A stretch of DNA of 64,000 nt, taken from assembly GCA_001804705.1 (NCBI GenBank), contig MHAY01000028.1, positions 1 through 64,000 of the forward strand. Reading direction: 5' to 3'. The notes beneath the pieces were generated by a model. It was not told the DNA's origin, did not search any database, and saw nothing but the letters and a program-made list of their open reading frames with translations. Shown here one piece after another: positions 8,155 to 16,056 of this stretch. This DNA comes from Ignavibacteria bacterium RIFOXYC2_FULL_35_21. Its GTDB lineage: Bacteria; Bacteroidota; Ignavibacteria; Kapaibacteriales; UBA2268. Each line of letters opens with the position of its first letter. The first letter of the stretch is position 1. Made by a program: the position numbers and the translations under genes.

Positions 8155-9918
8155 TTCATTGGGAGCATATTTCTCTGCTTCTTCTCTGGCTCTGTTCATC
8201 TTATCTGACATCTTCAAATCGCCGTATATTTTTACTAATTTCAAATAATAATCATACTTCTGCTCCAATGGAATCTCGGGTTCTAACTTTTCAAGTTCCT
8301 CAAGTATCCTTGTGCAATCCGCTTTTTTATCAGTTACATTAAAGATATTTGCTAATTCACTAAGCACATAAAAGTCTTTGGAATATTCCTTGAATTGTTT
8401 TGCTTTTAAGAAAAATGCTGCAGATTTATCCAGAAAAGGAATATATAATTCCGGTTTCTTTTTATACTTTGGGTCTTTGTCAGCAGCATCCTGCTGTTCC
8501 CTCTGCATAAGTACAGCTTTATTTTTATAAGCTGCAGCAAGGTTTCTCACAGCAGCGGCAAAGATTTGGTCAATTTGTATTGCCTTCTCAAATTGGTCGA
8601 TTGCTTCCTGGTATTTCTCAACTTTGAAAAGCATTTGTCCATATTGCAGACGGTAGAATTTGTTGTTAGGGTTTGCCTTAACAAGTTCTGCGCTCGACTT
8701 TAAGGCTTCTTCAACTCCGCCTTGGGCTTCATATACATTTATAAGAAATGAGTTAGCATCCACATTGTTTGGGTCAATTGTAAGTATATTCAGTACATAC
8801 TCGATTGACTTCTTATATTCTTTCTTCTGAAATGCTATTTGTGCAAGTTCAGCGATAGGCCCTATAGAAATGATATTTAAATCTGTCTTATCATTTTGAG
8901 GCCAGTTAGAAGGTGGATTAACAGTCCATCCGTCAATATTGAACATACCTTTATTTTTTTCTATTGATGTTACTATAAGTTCAGTGCCATTAATGTTAAA
9001 GAAATCATTAATGATAGAATCACTCATTGGAGAAAACTTTATGCTCTTTGTTTCATTAGGTTTTCCGATTGTTTTTAAAAGTTCATCACGGCTCATGTTG
9101 AGGTAAATATGTTTTTCTTTGGCAAAATTCAATTCTTTATCAATCAGAGTTATGTAATTATTATAGCAGGTTACAGTTTGAATGGTATCGTAAACAGATT
9201 CAAATAGCTGGCCCTTAATCCTTGTTAATTCTGCTTTTTCAGGACGTATGCTGATTGCTACATTCAAGTTATATAATGCTGAATTAAAATATTTCATGTC
9301 TTTCTTTGATTTTTCTTTATTTGGTTGTTCATGGTCAAGCCCAATTTGAGTCTTTGACGATACTTTTTTTCCTGTGAAACTAACAGTAATTATTTTATCT
9401 CCATTTTTCCATGTATAAATTTCAAATTCGCTGGATTGAGAATTTAATTCATATTGATTTCCTAATAAATCTACAACTTGTTTAAAATTATCTCCATCCT
9501 TAATTTTTAAAAAGTTTTCATAAGATACATTATCATACGTTACATCAGAAATACTGGAAATAAATTTGTTATACTCGTCAATACACCTTTGATAAGAAGC
9601 CACCCAAAGCTTTCGTTCCATTTCGTTTAACCGGCTTTTTGTTTCTTTATCTTCAATATTCTTTGATGCTTGTTTAATAATATTAGCTTCTTCTTCATAT
9701 TTACCAAGTTCATCTTTCACCTGTGCAAGTAGAATCCAGGCTTCCTTTTCTTTGGCATTCTTTGAAACTGCAGATTCAAGATTAACCTCTGCTTTTTTCC
9801 ATTCTTTGTTTCTAATCGCAAGTTTCGCAGTTGTAAGTTCAGGGGATGCACACTGAAAGCCTTCGGTCAATAATGCACCTAAGCTCAGAAAAAACAATAA
9901 TGATAATATCTTTTTCAA
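8152..9918 (-). CDS. TPR-repeat periplasmic or lipid-anchored protein
   Basis: A 588-residue exported protein. The N terminus is a signal peptide (KKILSLLFFLSLGALL) with Cys at residue 23 in EGFQCASPE. The -3 to -1 residues are a poor lipobox, so lipid anchoring is possible but unsure. Residues ~27-100 form TPR-like helices (AIRNKEWKKAEVNLESAV, EAWILLAQVKDELGKYEEEA). A middle region has two copies of a small SmpA/BamE-like strand module (MSRDELLKTIGKPNE; KIKDGDNFKQVVDLLGNQYE). Residues ~355-590 hold further TPRs ending in a dimer-like helix. It may act in envelope assembly as a scaffold; no specific role is claimed. Confidence 0.75.
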   Translation of the reverse strand: MKKILSLLFFLSLGALLTEGFQCASPELTTAKLAIRNKEWKKAEVNLESAVSKNAKEKEAWILLAQVKDELGKYEEEANIIKQASKNIEDKETKSRLNEMERKLWVASYQRCIDEYNKFISSISDVTYDNVSYENFLKIKDGDNFKQVVDLLGNQYELNSQSSEFEIYTWKNGDKIITVSFTGKKVSSKTQIGLDHEQPNKEKSKKDMKYFNSALYNLNVAISIRPEKAELTRIKGQLFESVYDTIQTVTCYNNYITLIDKELNFAKEKHIYLNMSRDELLKTIGKPNETKSIKFSPMSDSIINDFFNINGTELIVTSIEKNKGMFNIDGWTVNPPSNWPQNDKTDLNIISIGPIAELAQIAFQKKEYKKSIEYVLNILTIDPNNVDANSFLINVYEAQGGVEEALKSSAELVKANPNNKFYRLQYGQMLFKVEKYQEAIDQFEKAIQIDQIFAAAVRNLAAAYKNKAVLMQREQQDAADKDPKYKKKPELYIPFLDKSAAFFLKAKQFKEYSKDFYVLSELANIFNVTDKKADCTRILEELEKLEPEIPLEQKYDYYLKLVKIYGDLKMSDKMNRAREEAEKYAPNE

Positions 9919-10031
9919 TTCAATACTCCTTTAATTCAATATAAACATCTTACAAAATTATGAAATGCACAAACAGAGAACAAACAATATTAATCAATAT
10001 TTTGATTATTATTTGGCAGTTCGGCATTTCC

Positions 10032-10057
10032 GGACTGACACGCAGGTCTGTCCCTAC
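10032..10057 (-). repeat. REP hairpin (GTAG type) that supplies the rlpA-like stop codon
   Basis: On the minus strand GTAG (10057-10054) leads into GGACAGAC, CTGCGT, GTCAGTCC. The arms pair with one mismatch. The TAG inside GTAG is the stop codon of the gene at 10054-10875. Confidence 0.7.
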
Positions 10058-10875
10058 CTTATATTTCGAACAATTTCTTTTATTTTCTTTTTGGCTCTGG
10101 GGTCAATTACAACCAGATAAAACTTTTCATCAACCTTTTCCTTCTTCATTATTTGTTCAGAAGAAACTGCAATATAAGATATATTCTTAGGATGCCTTGC
10201 CAGGTAATTCTTATAAAGTTTTATACCCTCATTAAAATCTCTTGAAAAACCAATCACTTCCACATCAGATTTATGTATAAAGGCTATTGGCGTTGTAATC
10301 GAATAACAGAAGAAATAATTGTCGGGAACATTCTCCCCAAAATTTACTCTTCCCGGAATAAAACCTTCTATAAGAACCTTTGATAATCCCGTATTTCCTA
10401 TTTCAATTGAAGAAGAATAAGACAAATCCAATATCCTGTTACCTATAAAAGGCCCTCTGTCGTTAATTCTCACTAAAACAGCTAATCCATTATCAACATT
10501 CGAAACTTTTAAAATTGTTCCAAAGGGTAAATCCCGGTGAGCTGCACTATATTCATACATGTTGAAAAGTTCACCGTTAGCTGTTTTTCTCAAATGAAAC
10601 TTTTTACCATACCATGAAGCAGTACCTGTATTAGTGTAAAAATAATCCTCTCCGATTTTCAAATCACTAATATCAACAACATCACGTTCATATAAGGTTA
10701 TGTTAACAACTTCTTCCAATAGGGTTGTGTCTTGAGCAATTGTAAACAGATAAGAAAAAATGAAGATAATTAGATAAACTGCACAAAGTTGAATCAGTTT
10801 GTTACATAATTTGGAACGTGAAATAAATTCAGTTCTAAATAATAAAGAATCTAATATTTCAGGAACTCTTCTCAA
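10054..10875 (-). CDS. RlpA-like double-psi beta-barrel protein
   Basis: A 273-residue envelope protein. A hydrophobic segment at ~28-48 (LIQLCAVYLIIFIFSYLFTI) is the signal or anchor. Residues ~88-175 form the RlpA barrel: GTASWYGKKFHLRKTANGE, then AAHRDLPFGTILKVSN, then VRINDRGPFIGNRILDLS. These are the conserved RlpA motifs, including the Asp of NDRGPF. RlpA proteins bind and in some species cleave denuded peptidoglycan at the septum. The C-terminal ~90 residues do not show a clear SPOR domain. The final codons run into a REP hairpin whose TAG terminates translation, so the C-terminal end may have been changed by repeat insertion. Confidence 0.85.
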   Translation of the reverse strand: MRRVPEILDSLLFRTEFISRSKLCNKLIQLCAVYLIIFIFSYLFTIAQDTTLLEEVVNITLYERDVVDISDLKIGEDYFYTNTGTASWYGKKFHLRKTANGELFNMYEYSAAHRDLPFGTILKVSNVDNGLAVLVRINDRGPFIGNRILDLSYSSSIEIGNTGLSKVLIEGFIPGRVNFGENVPDNYFFCYSITTPIAFIHKSDVEVIGFSRDFNEGIKLYKNYLARHPKNISYIAVSSEQIMKKEKVDEKFYLVVIDPRAKKKIKEIVRNIR

Positions 10876-11029
10876 ATCCGTTTATATTAATCTTTTAAAA
10901 TAACCTAAATCATTTGTTTAATATAATAATAATAAGGATAAAATGAAATTAAAACATTTTAATCATTTGATTGATTGATGAATTACCGGAAAAATTAATT
11001 TGATTTGTTTCATTATAAGAAAATTAATT

Positions 11030-11058
11030 CGTAATTCGTAAATCATAATTCGTAATTA
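11030..11058 (-). repeat. Stop-codon-phased heptamer array
   Basis: Four 7-base units (ATTACGA/ATTATGA type on the minus strand) start at the last base of the TAA stop (11058-11056) of the barrel gene. Confidence 0.8.
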
Positions 11059-11949
11059 AAACAAGACTCCTGCACCAATCCTATAAATTCCTAAATTCCA
11101 GCTATTTTTCCCAAGTAATTTAATGTTATAATTGAATTCTCCATAAATTGATTCCGAGAAAAACATAGAGAATTCAAAACCAATAGCAATATAATCTTCC
11201 TGTGTGACAATCTGGTTGGTTTTAAGAGGTATGACCTCCTTAAAAGATTTCATACTTAAAACGAAATCACTTGTAACGGATAATTTTGAGTTAGGAACTG
11301 TGCAAATTCCCGCTTCTATTCTTATTATGAATTGGTCGGCAAGTTCTTCGTCCCGGTAATTATACAAAAACATTGATTCTAATAAAAACTTATCTGTTTT
11401 AATGCCGAATGCCAGGCCTGATAGTAGTTCAAAGGCTCCATCTCCCAAGAAAAAATTTTTTGAAGTATCAAGCATACCTCTTTTAAATCCGGGCGGAATT
11501 CTTGCTTCAATTAATAAAACACCATAAGACTTTCTTCTAAAGAATTCATATTTTGCCCCAATTCCAAAATATTCAGGATGGGTGAGCGAGTATTTGGCTT
11601 TATCATACCTAACTCCAATACTGTCTCCAATATATTTTTCCTCCAGACTATTAAATGTGATTGGCATGTTACCAAATAATATCAAATTGTCGAATAAAGA
11701 ATATTCACATAATAATCCAATTGTATTTTTGCTTAATTCAATAGTATAGTCTTTTACGGAGTATTTGGAACTGTCGTCAGTTAATTTTGTTAATAAATTT
11801 TCATCCAGGTCAAATATACTTGACCCGGATGAACCTCCTCCATAAAGTTTGATAAAAATAGATTTTTCTTTTCTGAAAACAATTTCAGACGACATATCAT
11901 TAATGCACAAAAAAAACAAAATCACAAGCCACAATACTTTTACCTTCAT
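11056..11949 (-). CDS. Outer membrane beta-barrel protein, unknown role
   Basis: About 297 residues. The start at 11949 is preferred because AAGGAATTGAAA precedes it and it opens a clean signal peptide (MKVKVLWLVILFFLCINDM); an upstream ATG at 11976 adds nine residues. The mature part is a run of alternating strands (YKNSIGLLCEYSLFDNLILFG-like pattern, KYEFFRRKSYGVLLIEARIP, IGFEFSMFFSESIYGEFNY) ending in IYRIGAGVLF. This is typical of a 10-14-strand barrel with a C-terminal aromatic. I do not recognise a family. The stop is embedded in a heptamer array. Confidence 0.7.
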   Translation of the reverse strand: MKVKVLWLVILFFLCINDMSSEIVFRKEKSIFIKLYGGGSSGSSIFDLDENLLTKLTDDSSKYSVKDYTIELSKNTIGLLCEYSLFDNLILFGNMPITFNSLEEKYIGDSIGVRYDKAKYSLTHPEYFGIGAKYEFFRRKSYGVLLIEARIPPGFKRGMLDTSKNFFLGDGAFELLSGLAFGIKTDKFLLESMFLYNYRDEELADQFIIRIEAGICTVPNSKLSVTSDFVLSMKSFKEVIPLKTNQIVTQEDYIAIGFEFSMFFSESIYGEFNYNIKLLGKNSWNLGIYRIGAGVLF

Positions 11950-12073
11950 TTTCAATTCCTTAAATAAAATATTCAAATGATTTAATAATTCTATTCACTA
12001 CCAAATATAATCATTTTCTTTTATTCTATTCCTTACAAATCCTGTGACTCAGCAGATATAGCTGAACGATTTT

Positions 12074-12112
12074 GTTTAAACCATGTCAGGAGTTACTCCT
12101 GACATAATAACG
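12074..12112 (-). repeat. Palindromic repeat, non-GTAG type (copy 1)
   Basis: Ten-base arms ATGTCAGGAG and CTCCTGACAT around a TTA loop (12083-12105). GTTTAAACC lies on the left and AATAACG on the right. The unit recurs at 12331, 12635, 12749 and 13054. Confidence 0.9.
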
Positions 12113-12192
12113 CTTGGATAATTGTTTCTATAAGATTCATCTATAATCAAAGTATGGAAACTTTATGAAAAGTGTAGTAATGTTAAAATAAA

Positions 12193-12223
12193 AACCTCCT
12201 TCTTATGGAAGGAGGTTATCTTT
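12193..12223. terminator. Rho-independent-type hairpin
   Basis: Arms AACCTCCTT (12193-12201) and AAGGAGGTT (12209-12217) with a 7-base loop, followed by a T-rich stretch. No intact gene ends just upstream on either strand. It may be a remnant or terminate readthrough from the dead gene. Confidence 0.5.
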
Positions 12224-12328
12224 TAAAACAAAATTAAAGGTAGTATTAAATATGAAAAAGATTATTTGTCAACGGAAATTTAATATAAATAAATGTTATT
12301 TCCAAATTTATTATGTTTATCGCTTGGT

Positions 12329-12367
12329 TTTTAAACCATGTCAGGAGTTACTCCTGACATAATAACG
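12329..12367 (-). repeat. Palindromic repeat, non-GTAG type (copy 2)
   Basis: Core at 12338-12360 with the same arms and TTA loop as copy 1, flanked by TTTAAACC and AATAACG. It ends the readable DUF5618-like fragment with an in-frame TGA. Confidence 0.9.
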
Positions 12368-12634
12368 TTCGGAATAATGCTTATGGTCAGATATTATTGA
12401 AATTGCACTGTCAAAACCGGCTTTAATAATTACAACCTTTTTCTCTCCTTCATAATACCCATCAGGTTGTAATGCGTGATAGGCATTATTTAAATGATTT
12501 AATAGATTTTTATCAATTCTTGATAATTCATTTTGGTAGTAATCAACGGTTTTTCTACCTCTTCTCTTATGAACGTTTTTTATGTCAAAGAAGAAATCAA
12601 GTCCTTTCGGAACACTTGAATAAACTATAACTTT

Positions 12635-12673
12635 GTTTAAACCATGTCAGGAGTTACTCCTGACATAATTACG
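12635..12673 (-). repeat. Palindromic repeat, non-GTAG type (copy 3)
   Basis: Core at 12644-12666, same arms and TTA loop; flanks GTTTAAACC and AATTACG. It lies inside the DUF5618-like reading frame. Confidence 0.9.
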
Positions 12674-12748
12674 TATTTTTCATCAGAATAGAATTTACCT
12701 TCTCTACCGGTTTTTTCAAAATCTCTTCATCGTTTACAATATAATTTG

Positions 12749-12811
12749 TTTAAACCATGTCAGGAGTTACTCCTTTAAACCATGTCAGGAGTTACTCCTG
12801 ACATAATAACG
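12749..12811 (-). repeat. Tandem palindromic repeats, one truncated (copies 4a, 4b)
   Basis: A truncated unit (12757-12774, lacking the last arm bases) is followed at once by TTTAAACC and a complete core at 12782-12804, then AATAACG. It lies 13 codons into the DUF5618-like gene. Confidence 0.9.
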
Positions 12812-12907
12812 TATGGCTTCCTTGCATGGATTTTCGGATAGCATAATAATTCTTTATTTTAAATTATATTTTTCAAAATTACAAAAGTTTACATAATCAT
12901 TATATTG

Positions 12908-13036
12908 CAAAAAAATTAATTAAGGTAATTTGATTAGTATTACCAGCATCTATAGATATTTTAGTATTTGCAACTTTTTCATTAATAAATCGTATTGAAA
13001 ATTGAGGTTCTTCGACTTCACCGATTAAGGAACATT
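12908..13036 (-). pseudogene. Possible gene remnant
   Basis: The minus strand is open for about 43 codons, with sensible amino-acid content (GEVEEPQFSIRFINEKV, then SIDAGNTNQITLI) and a stop near 12908, but no start codon. A palindrome (13054-13076) lies just upstream. It could be the 3' end of a gene destroyed together with its neighbour. I do not recognise the family. Confidence 0.35.
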
Positions 13037-13053
13037 ATTTATAAAATTTATTT

Positions 13054-13085
13054 ATGTCAGGAGTAACTCCTGACATGGTTTAAAC
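13054..13085 (+). repeat. Palindromic repeat, non-GTAG type (copy 5, inverted)
   Basis: Core at 13054-13076 with a TAA loop, followed by GGTTTAAAC. Orientation is opposite to copies 1-4. It sits 27 bases upstream of the PspC gene and may form the end of its leader. Confidence 0.9.
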
Positions 13086-13102
13086 AAATTTTAAGGATAG
13101 TT

Positions 13103-13564
13103 ATGAATAGAAAATTTTACCGTTCGAAGCAAGACAAAGTGATTGGTGGCGTAGCCGGCGGACTGGCTGAATATTTTGATATTGACCCTGTTATCGTAAG
13201 GGTGGTCTTTGTTTTGGCTGCACTCGGCTGGGGAGTAAGCATTCTTGCTTATATAATACTTTGGATAATAACACCCGAATCACTTGAACCATACAAGGAG
13301 AAAACTCGGGAAGATACCGAGGCCGAAGCGGACTATCTTGCAAAAGTACATGCAGACAAAGAGAGGAAAAGAACTAACATGAAGGTTATTATTGCTGTTT
13401 TATTGATAATAATAGGAGCAACCTGGTTTTTAGGAAATATATTTGATTTTGTCAGGTTTACTCATGTCTGGCCATTAGTTCTGATTGTATTGGGAATTCT
13501 TATTCTGTTTAAGGCACCAATTTTTGGAAACCATAGGAGGGTAAATCATCATGAAGTTCGATAA
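13103..13564 (+). CDS. PspC domain protein with LiaI/DUF5668-type membrane region
   Basis: A 153-residue inner membrane protein. Residues ~3-58 are a PspC domain (FYRSKQDKVIGGVAGGLAEY, then DPVIVRVVFVLAAL, then IILWIITPE). Residues ~60-92 are a charged linker. Residues ~93-145 hold two short hydrophobic segments (VIIAVLLIIIGATWFLGNIF and VWPLVLIVLGILILF) in the pattern of DUF5668/LiaI proteins. PspC proteins sense envelope stress. The ATG is preceded by AAGGATAGTT. It overlaps the next gene by 14 bases, so the pair is coupled. Confidence 0.9.
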   Translation: MNRKFYRSKQDKVIGGVAGGLAEYFDIDPVIVRVVFVLAALGWGVSILAYIILWIITPESLEPYKEKTREDTEAEADYLAKVHADKERKRTNMKVIIAVLLIIIGATWFLGNIFDFVRFTHVWPLVLIVLGILILFKAPIFGNHRRVNHHEVR

Positions 13565-14504
13565 AGACAAAATTAAGACATCATCAATATTTTGGGGAGT
13601 ATTTCTAATATTTCTCGGTTTGTTTTTTTTACTCAATGAACTCAGCCTATGGAATTATGATTTGAGCATCATTCAGTATTTCTGGCCTCTTCTTCTCGTG
13701 ATTTGGGGAATTTCAATTTTAAAAATTCCCGGGATTGCAAAAAAGATACTTGCATCGCTTGCAGCTATTTTACTTGCTTTATTCATTATGAGCCTGGTTA
13801 CTCATCACTGGAGCTGTAATGTAAACCACAATATTGTATCTATTTTTGCTCAAGATGACTCGAACATACCTGATGATTCTATTAAGTATGAATTAGTACT
13901 TAACTATCCTTATGATTCATTGTGCAAGGCTGCTACTCTGAATTTTGATGCCGGTGCAGGCTCATTTAGGATTAAAGATACTTGTTCCGGTATTTTGGAA
14001 GTTTACTCTTATAGTAAACTTGGCGACTTCGAATTGAATAATTCAGGTACAAGAGAGAATGTCAATCTAAACCTCGACATGAGTCTCGATAAATTCTGGA
14101 AGAAAAATAAAATGAAGAGAAAAGCAGAAATTAAGTTTAGTCCTGTGATTCCCTGGGATTTGAATCTTAATATCGGAGCTTCAAATTTTGACTGCGATTT
14201 ATCAAAATATAAAATTAAAAATCTGAATATTGACGGCGGTGCTTCTAATATTGAAATCATGCTTGGAGACTTGTACGATACAACAAATGTGAATATCGAA
14301 GTTGGTGCTTCGAATATTGAGATTGCAATTCCTTCCACATCAGCATGTCAAATTGTTACAAGCACAGGTTTATCGCAAAAAGATTTCAGCGGTTTTAAGA
14401 GGAGCGAAGATACATACACTACCGAAAATTTTTATACAAGCAAGAAAAGGATATTCCTTAATCTTTCTGGCGGTGTGTCAAGCTTCGAAGTAAAAAGATA
14501 CTAA
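13551..14504 (+). CDS. LiaF/toastrack-like membrane protein (envelope stress)
   Basis: A 317-residue protein. Residues ~10-80 carry three hydrophobic stretches in the DUF5668 style (IFWGVFLIFLGLFFLLNEL, YFWPLLLVIWGISIL, ILASLAAILLALFIMS). Residues ~110-317 form a right-handed beta-helix-like toastrack domain with repeats such as LNFDAGAGSFRI, LNIGASNFDCDL, LNIDGGASNIEIML and VNIEVGASNIEIAI, ending LNLSGGVSSFEVKRY. This is the LiaF/DUF4097-type architecture. With PspC in the same operon, the unit resembles the PspC-LiaF envelope-stress modules of Firmicutes and Bacteroidota. Confidence 0.85.
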   Translation: MKFDKDKIKTSSIFWGVFLIFLGLFFLLNELSLWNYDLSIIQYFWPLLLVIWGISILKIPGIAKKILASLAAILLALFIMSLVTHHWSCNVNHNIVSIFAQDDSNIPDDSIKYELVLNYPYDSLCKAATLNFDAGAGSFRIKDTCSGILEVYSYSKLGDFELNNSGTRENVNLNLDMSLDKFWKKNKMKRKAEIKFSPVIPWDLNLNIGASNFDCDLSKYKIKNLNIDGGASNIEIMLGDLYDTTNVNIEVGASNIEIAIPSTSACQIVTSTGLSQKDFSGFKRSEDTYTTENFYTSKKRIFLNLSGGVSSFEVKRY

Positions 14505-14507
14505 TAA

Positions 14508-14535
14508 ATTACGAATTATGAATTACGAATTATGA
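14508..14535 (+). repeat. Heptamer array after stop codon
   Basis: Four 7-base units, ATTACGA and ATTATGA alternating, begin three bases after the TAA stop of the toastrack gene. Confidence 0.8.
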
Positions 14536-14675
14536 ATGAATAAGATATTGGTATATAATAACTTATAAATTCGATTCGATTTTAATGATTTAGTAGAAAA
14601 TTTTTTATAAAATAAAACTTGCATTCAAAAGTTTTTCTTAGTATATTTTGAAGAGCTGAAACGATAAAGTGTTAG

Positions 14676-15491
14676 ATGCAGCAATTTTTATATAAGTTTA
14701 TTATAAGGTTTATATTGATTCTATTAGCTTATAATATGCTATTTTCGGAAGACAGCGAGAACAAGCCGTACTATAAATATAAACATTTTTCATCAATAGC
14801 ATGTATATATACGGGTTTTGGATTTGCAACAAATTCGGTAGAATTTTTTAATGACTACAATACATACTTCAATGAGTATATAGAACAATTTAAGGTAACG
14901 CCTGTTATCGGATTGGCTTTAAAATTCAATTTTCACGAGGATTATCGCTTTGGCTTATCAGTGGATTATGTCGGAGCAAATCTGAAGGATTATTTCAGTG
15001 AATCATTTACAAGTTATGGCCAGGATTACACAAGAGGGATTGGAGAAAATATTAGTATAACATCAATTCCTTTCTTATTAACTGCTGAGTTTAAGCCGAT
15101 TGAACAGCAGTTTCAGGGTTATATAGGCGTTGGAGCAGGTTTTGTTTATAGTGAAATAAATTGGAAAGAGAATGTTGAATCAGGATATTCTGATGACAGC
15201 AGGACAAGTTCAACGGTATTAGACGAGAAAAAAGTTTATCCGGTTTTTAGAATTTATAGCGGTGTTGAACTTGGGTTTGATAAACAACCCGGTTCAAATT
15301 TTCTTGGAAGTTTTATTATTGAGGCTGGTTACACATTTATAGTGAGGTACACAGAAATATATTCAAATTTAACGGAACAATTTTCTCCAGCTCCTGAGGG
15401 ATGGAGTAAAAGTTATGCAATTTTTCCTGGTTATATTAATTTATCAATTGGTTTGTCTTTCAATTTTCAGAGAGGAGGGAAAATAAAATAA
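14676..15491 (+). CDS. Outer membrane beta-barrel protein
   Basis: A 271-residue exported protein with an N-terminal hydrophobic signal (FIIRFILILLAYNMLFSEDS) and a barrel of alternating strands: CIYTGFGFATNSVEF, VIGLALKFNFHEDYRFGLSVD, SIPFLLTAEFKPI, GYIGVGAGFVYSEI. It ends INLSIGLSFNFQRGGKIK. The pattern matches outer-membrane-protein beta-barrel families of Bacteroidota. No substrate can be proposed. The stop codon doubles as the first base of a heptamer array at 15491. Confidence 0.7.
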   Translation: MQQFLYKFIIRFILILLAYNMLFSEDSENKPYYKYKHFSSIACIYTGFGFATNSVEFFNDYNTYFNEYIEQFKVTPVIGLALKFNFHEDYRFGLSVDYVGANLKDYFSESFTSYGQDYTRGIGENISITSIPFLLTAEFKPIEQQFQGYIGVGAGFVYSEINWKENVESGYSDDSRTSSTVLDEKKVYPVFRIYSGVELGFDKQPGSNFLGSFIIEAGYTFIVRYTEIYSNLTEQFSPAPEGWSKSYAIFPGYINLSIGLSFNFQRGGKIK

Positions 15492-15518
15492 TTACGAATT
15501 ATGAATTACGAATTATGA
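15491..15518 (+). repeat. Stop-codon-phased heptamer array
   Basis: Four units (ATTACGA, ATTATGA, ATTACGA, ATTATGA). The first A is the final base of the upstream TAA stop (15489-15491). Confidence 0.85.
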
Positions 15519-15606
15519 ATGAAATAAAATTTGTGATTGGTAATTGATGAATAGGTTCGATTCTTTCGTATTAATTAATTGGATTAATTTTTTTATCGGA
15601 GGATTT

Positions 15607-15894
15607 ATGAAAACAAAGGTAACATTCAGGCACGTCAAAACACAACCGGAACTACAGGAAGCGGCTTTAGAAGCGGCAGAAAGATTCGAAAAGTTTTACA
15701 GCGGTATTACAAGCACCGATATTATTTTTAAAAATGAAGCAGATAAAATTGTGGAATTTACAGTCAGAGTTCAGGGCAATACATTAATTGCCAAGGAAAG
15801 CTCCGATGAATTCCATAAAAGCCTCAATGAGGCTTCAGACAAAATGATTCGACAACTTCGCAAAAGGAAGGAGAAAATATATCAGAATGTTTAA
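15607..15894 (+). CDS. hpf: Ribosome hibernation promoting factor (HPF/RaiA)
   Basis: 95 residues from ATG at 15607, which is preceded by GGAGGATTT; an upstream ATG at 15544 would add 21 residues with no HPF homology. The short HPF fold is clear: beta strand MKTKVTFRHVKTQPEL, helix AALEAAERFEKFYSG, strands STDIIFKNEADKIVEFTVRV, and the second helix SSDEFHKSLNEASDKMIRQL with basic RKRKEK. It binds the 30S decoding site and promotes inactive ribosomes. It lacks the C-terminal dimerisation domain of long HPF. A terminator follows. Confidence 0.9.
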   Translation: MKTKVTFRHVKTQPELQEAALEAAERFEKFYSGITSTDIIFKNEADKIVEFTVRVQGNTLIAKESSDEFHKSLNEASDKMIRQLRKRKEKIYQNV

Positions 15895-15947
15895 AGAAAA
15901 TGTATAAATTGAATGAAAATCGAAAAAGTGTTTTAAAGAATAAAATT

Positions 15948-15977
15948 AATGGGGCTATCAAGCCCCATTTTTATTTT
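15948..15977 (+). terminator. Rho-independent terminator after hpf
   Basis: Arms AATGGGGCT and AGCCCCATT with an ATCA loop, followed by a T-rich run. It separates hpf from hprK. Confidence 0.85.
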
Positions 15978-16056
15978 CCAATTAAGCTAAGAAATGTTTA
16001 ATATTGTAAAATTATTTAATTTGTCAGCTTGAATTTTACTCATTAAAGGAATACAG

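Larger units (their letters stand above)
12366..12844 (-). pseudogene. DUF5618/HEPN-like gene broken by three palindromic insertions and a frameshift
   Basis: Reading the minus strand from ATG at 12844 gives MLSENPCKEAIRY, then two tandem palindromes (12749-12810). Next comes NYIVNDEEILKK, a one-base loss in an A-run, TGREGKFYSDEKYV, and a palindrome at 12635-12673. The longest piece follows, starting IVYSSVPKGLDFFFDI and including GRKTVDYYQNELSRIDKNLL and NAYHALQPDGYYEG, ending near HKHYSER at copy 2. Joined, these pieces follow the order of DUF5618 proteins (NPxxEAIRYxENAKEIL, GKxYxDxKYVxMAG, GRRKSVxxYQ, LNxAYxxLHxxxGYDG), small HEPN-like proteins of Bacteroidota as I remember the family. 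Each palindrome carries stops, so the gene is dead unless the inserts are removed. Confidence 0.75.

Noticed and set aside
12050-13100. CRISPR-like or attachment-site array of palindromes
   Set aside because: Copies are at irregular distances, in both orientations, and interrupt protein-like sequence; they behave as inserted elements.
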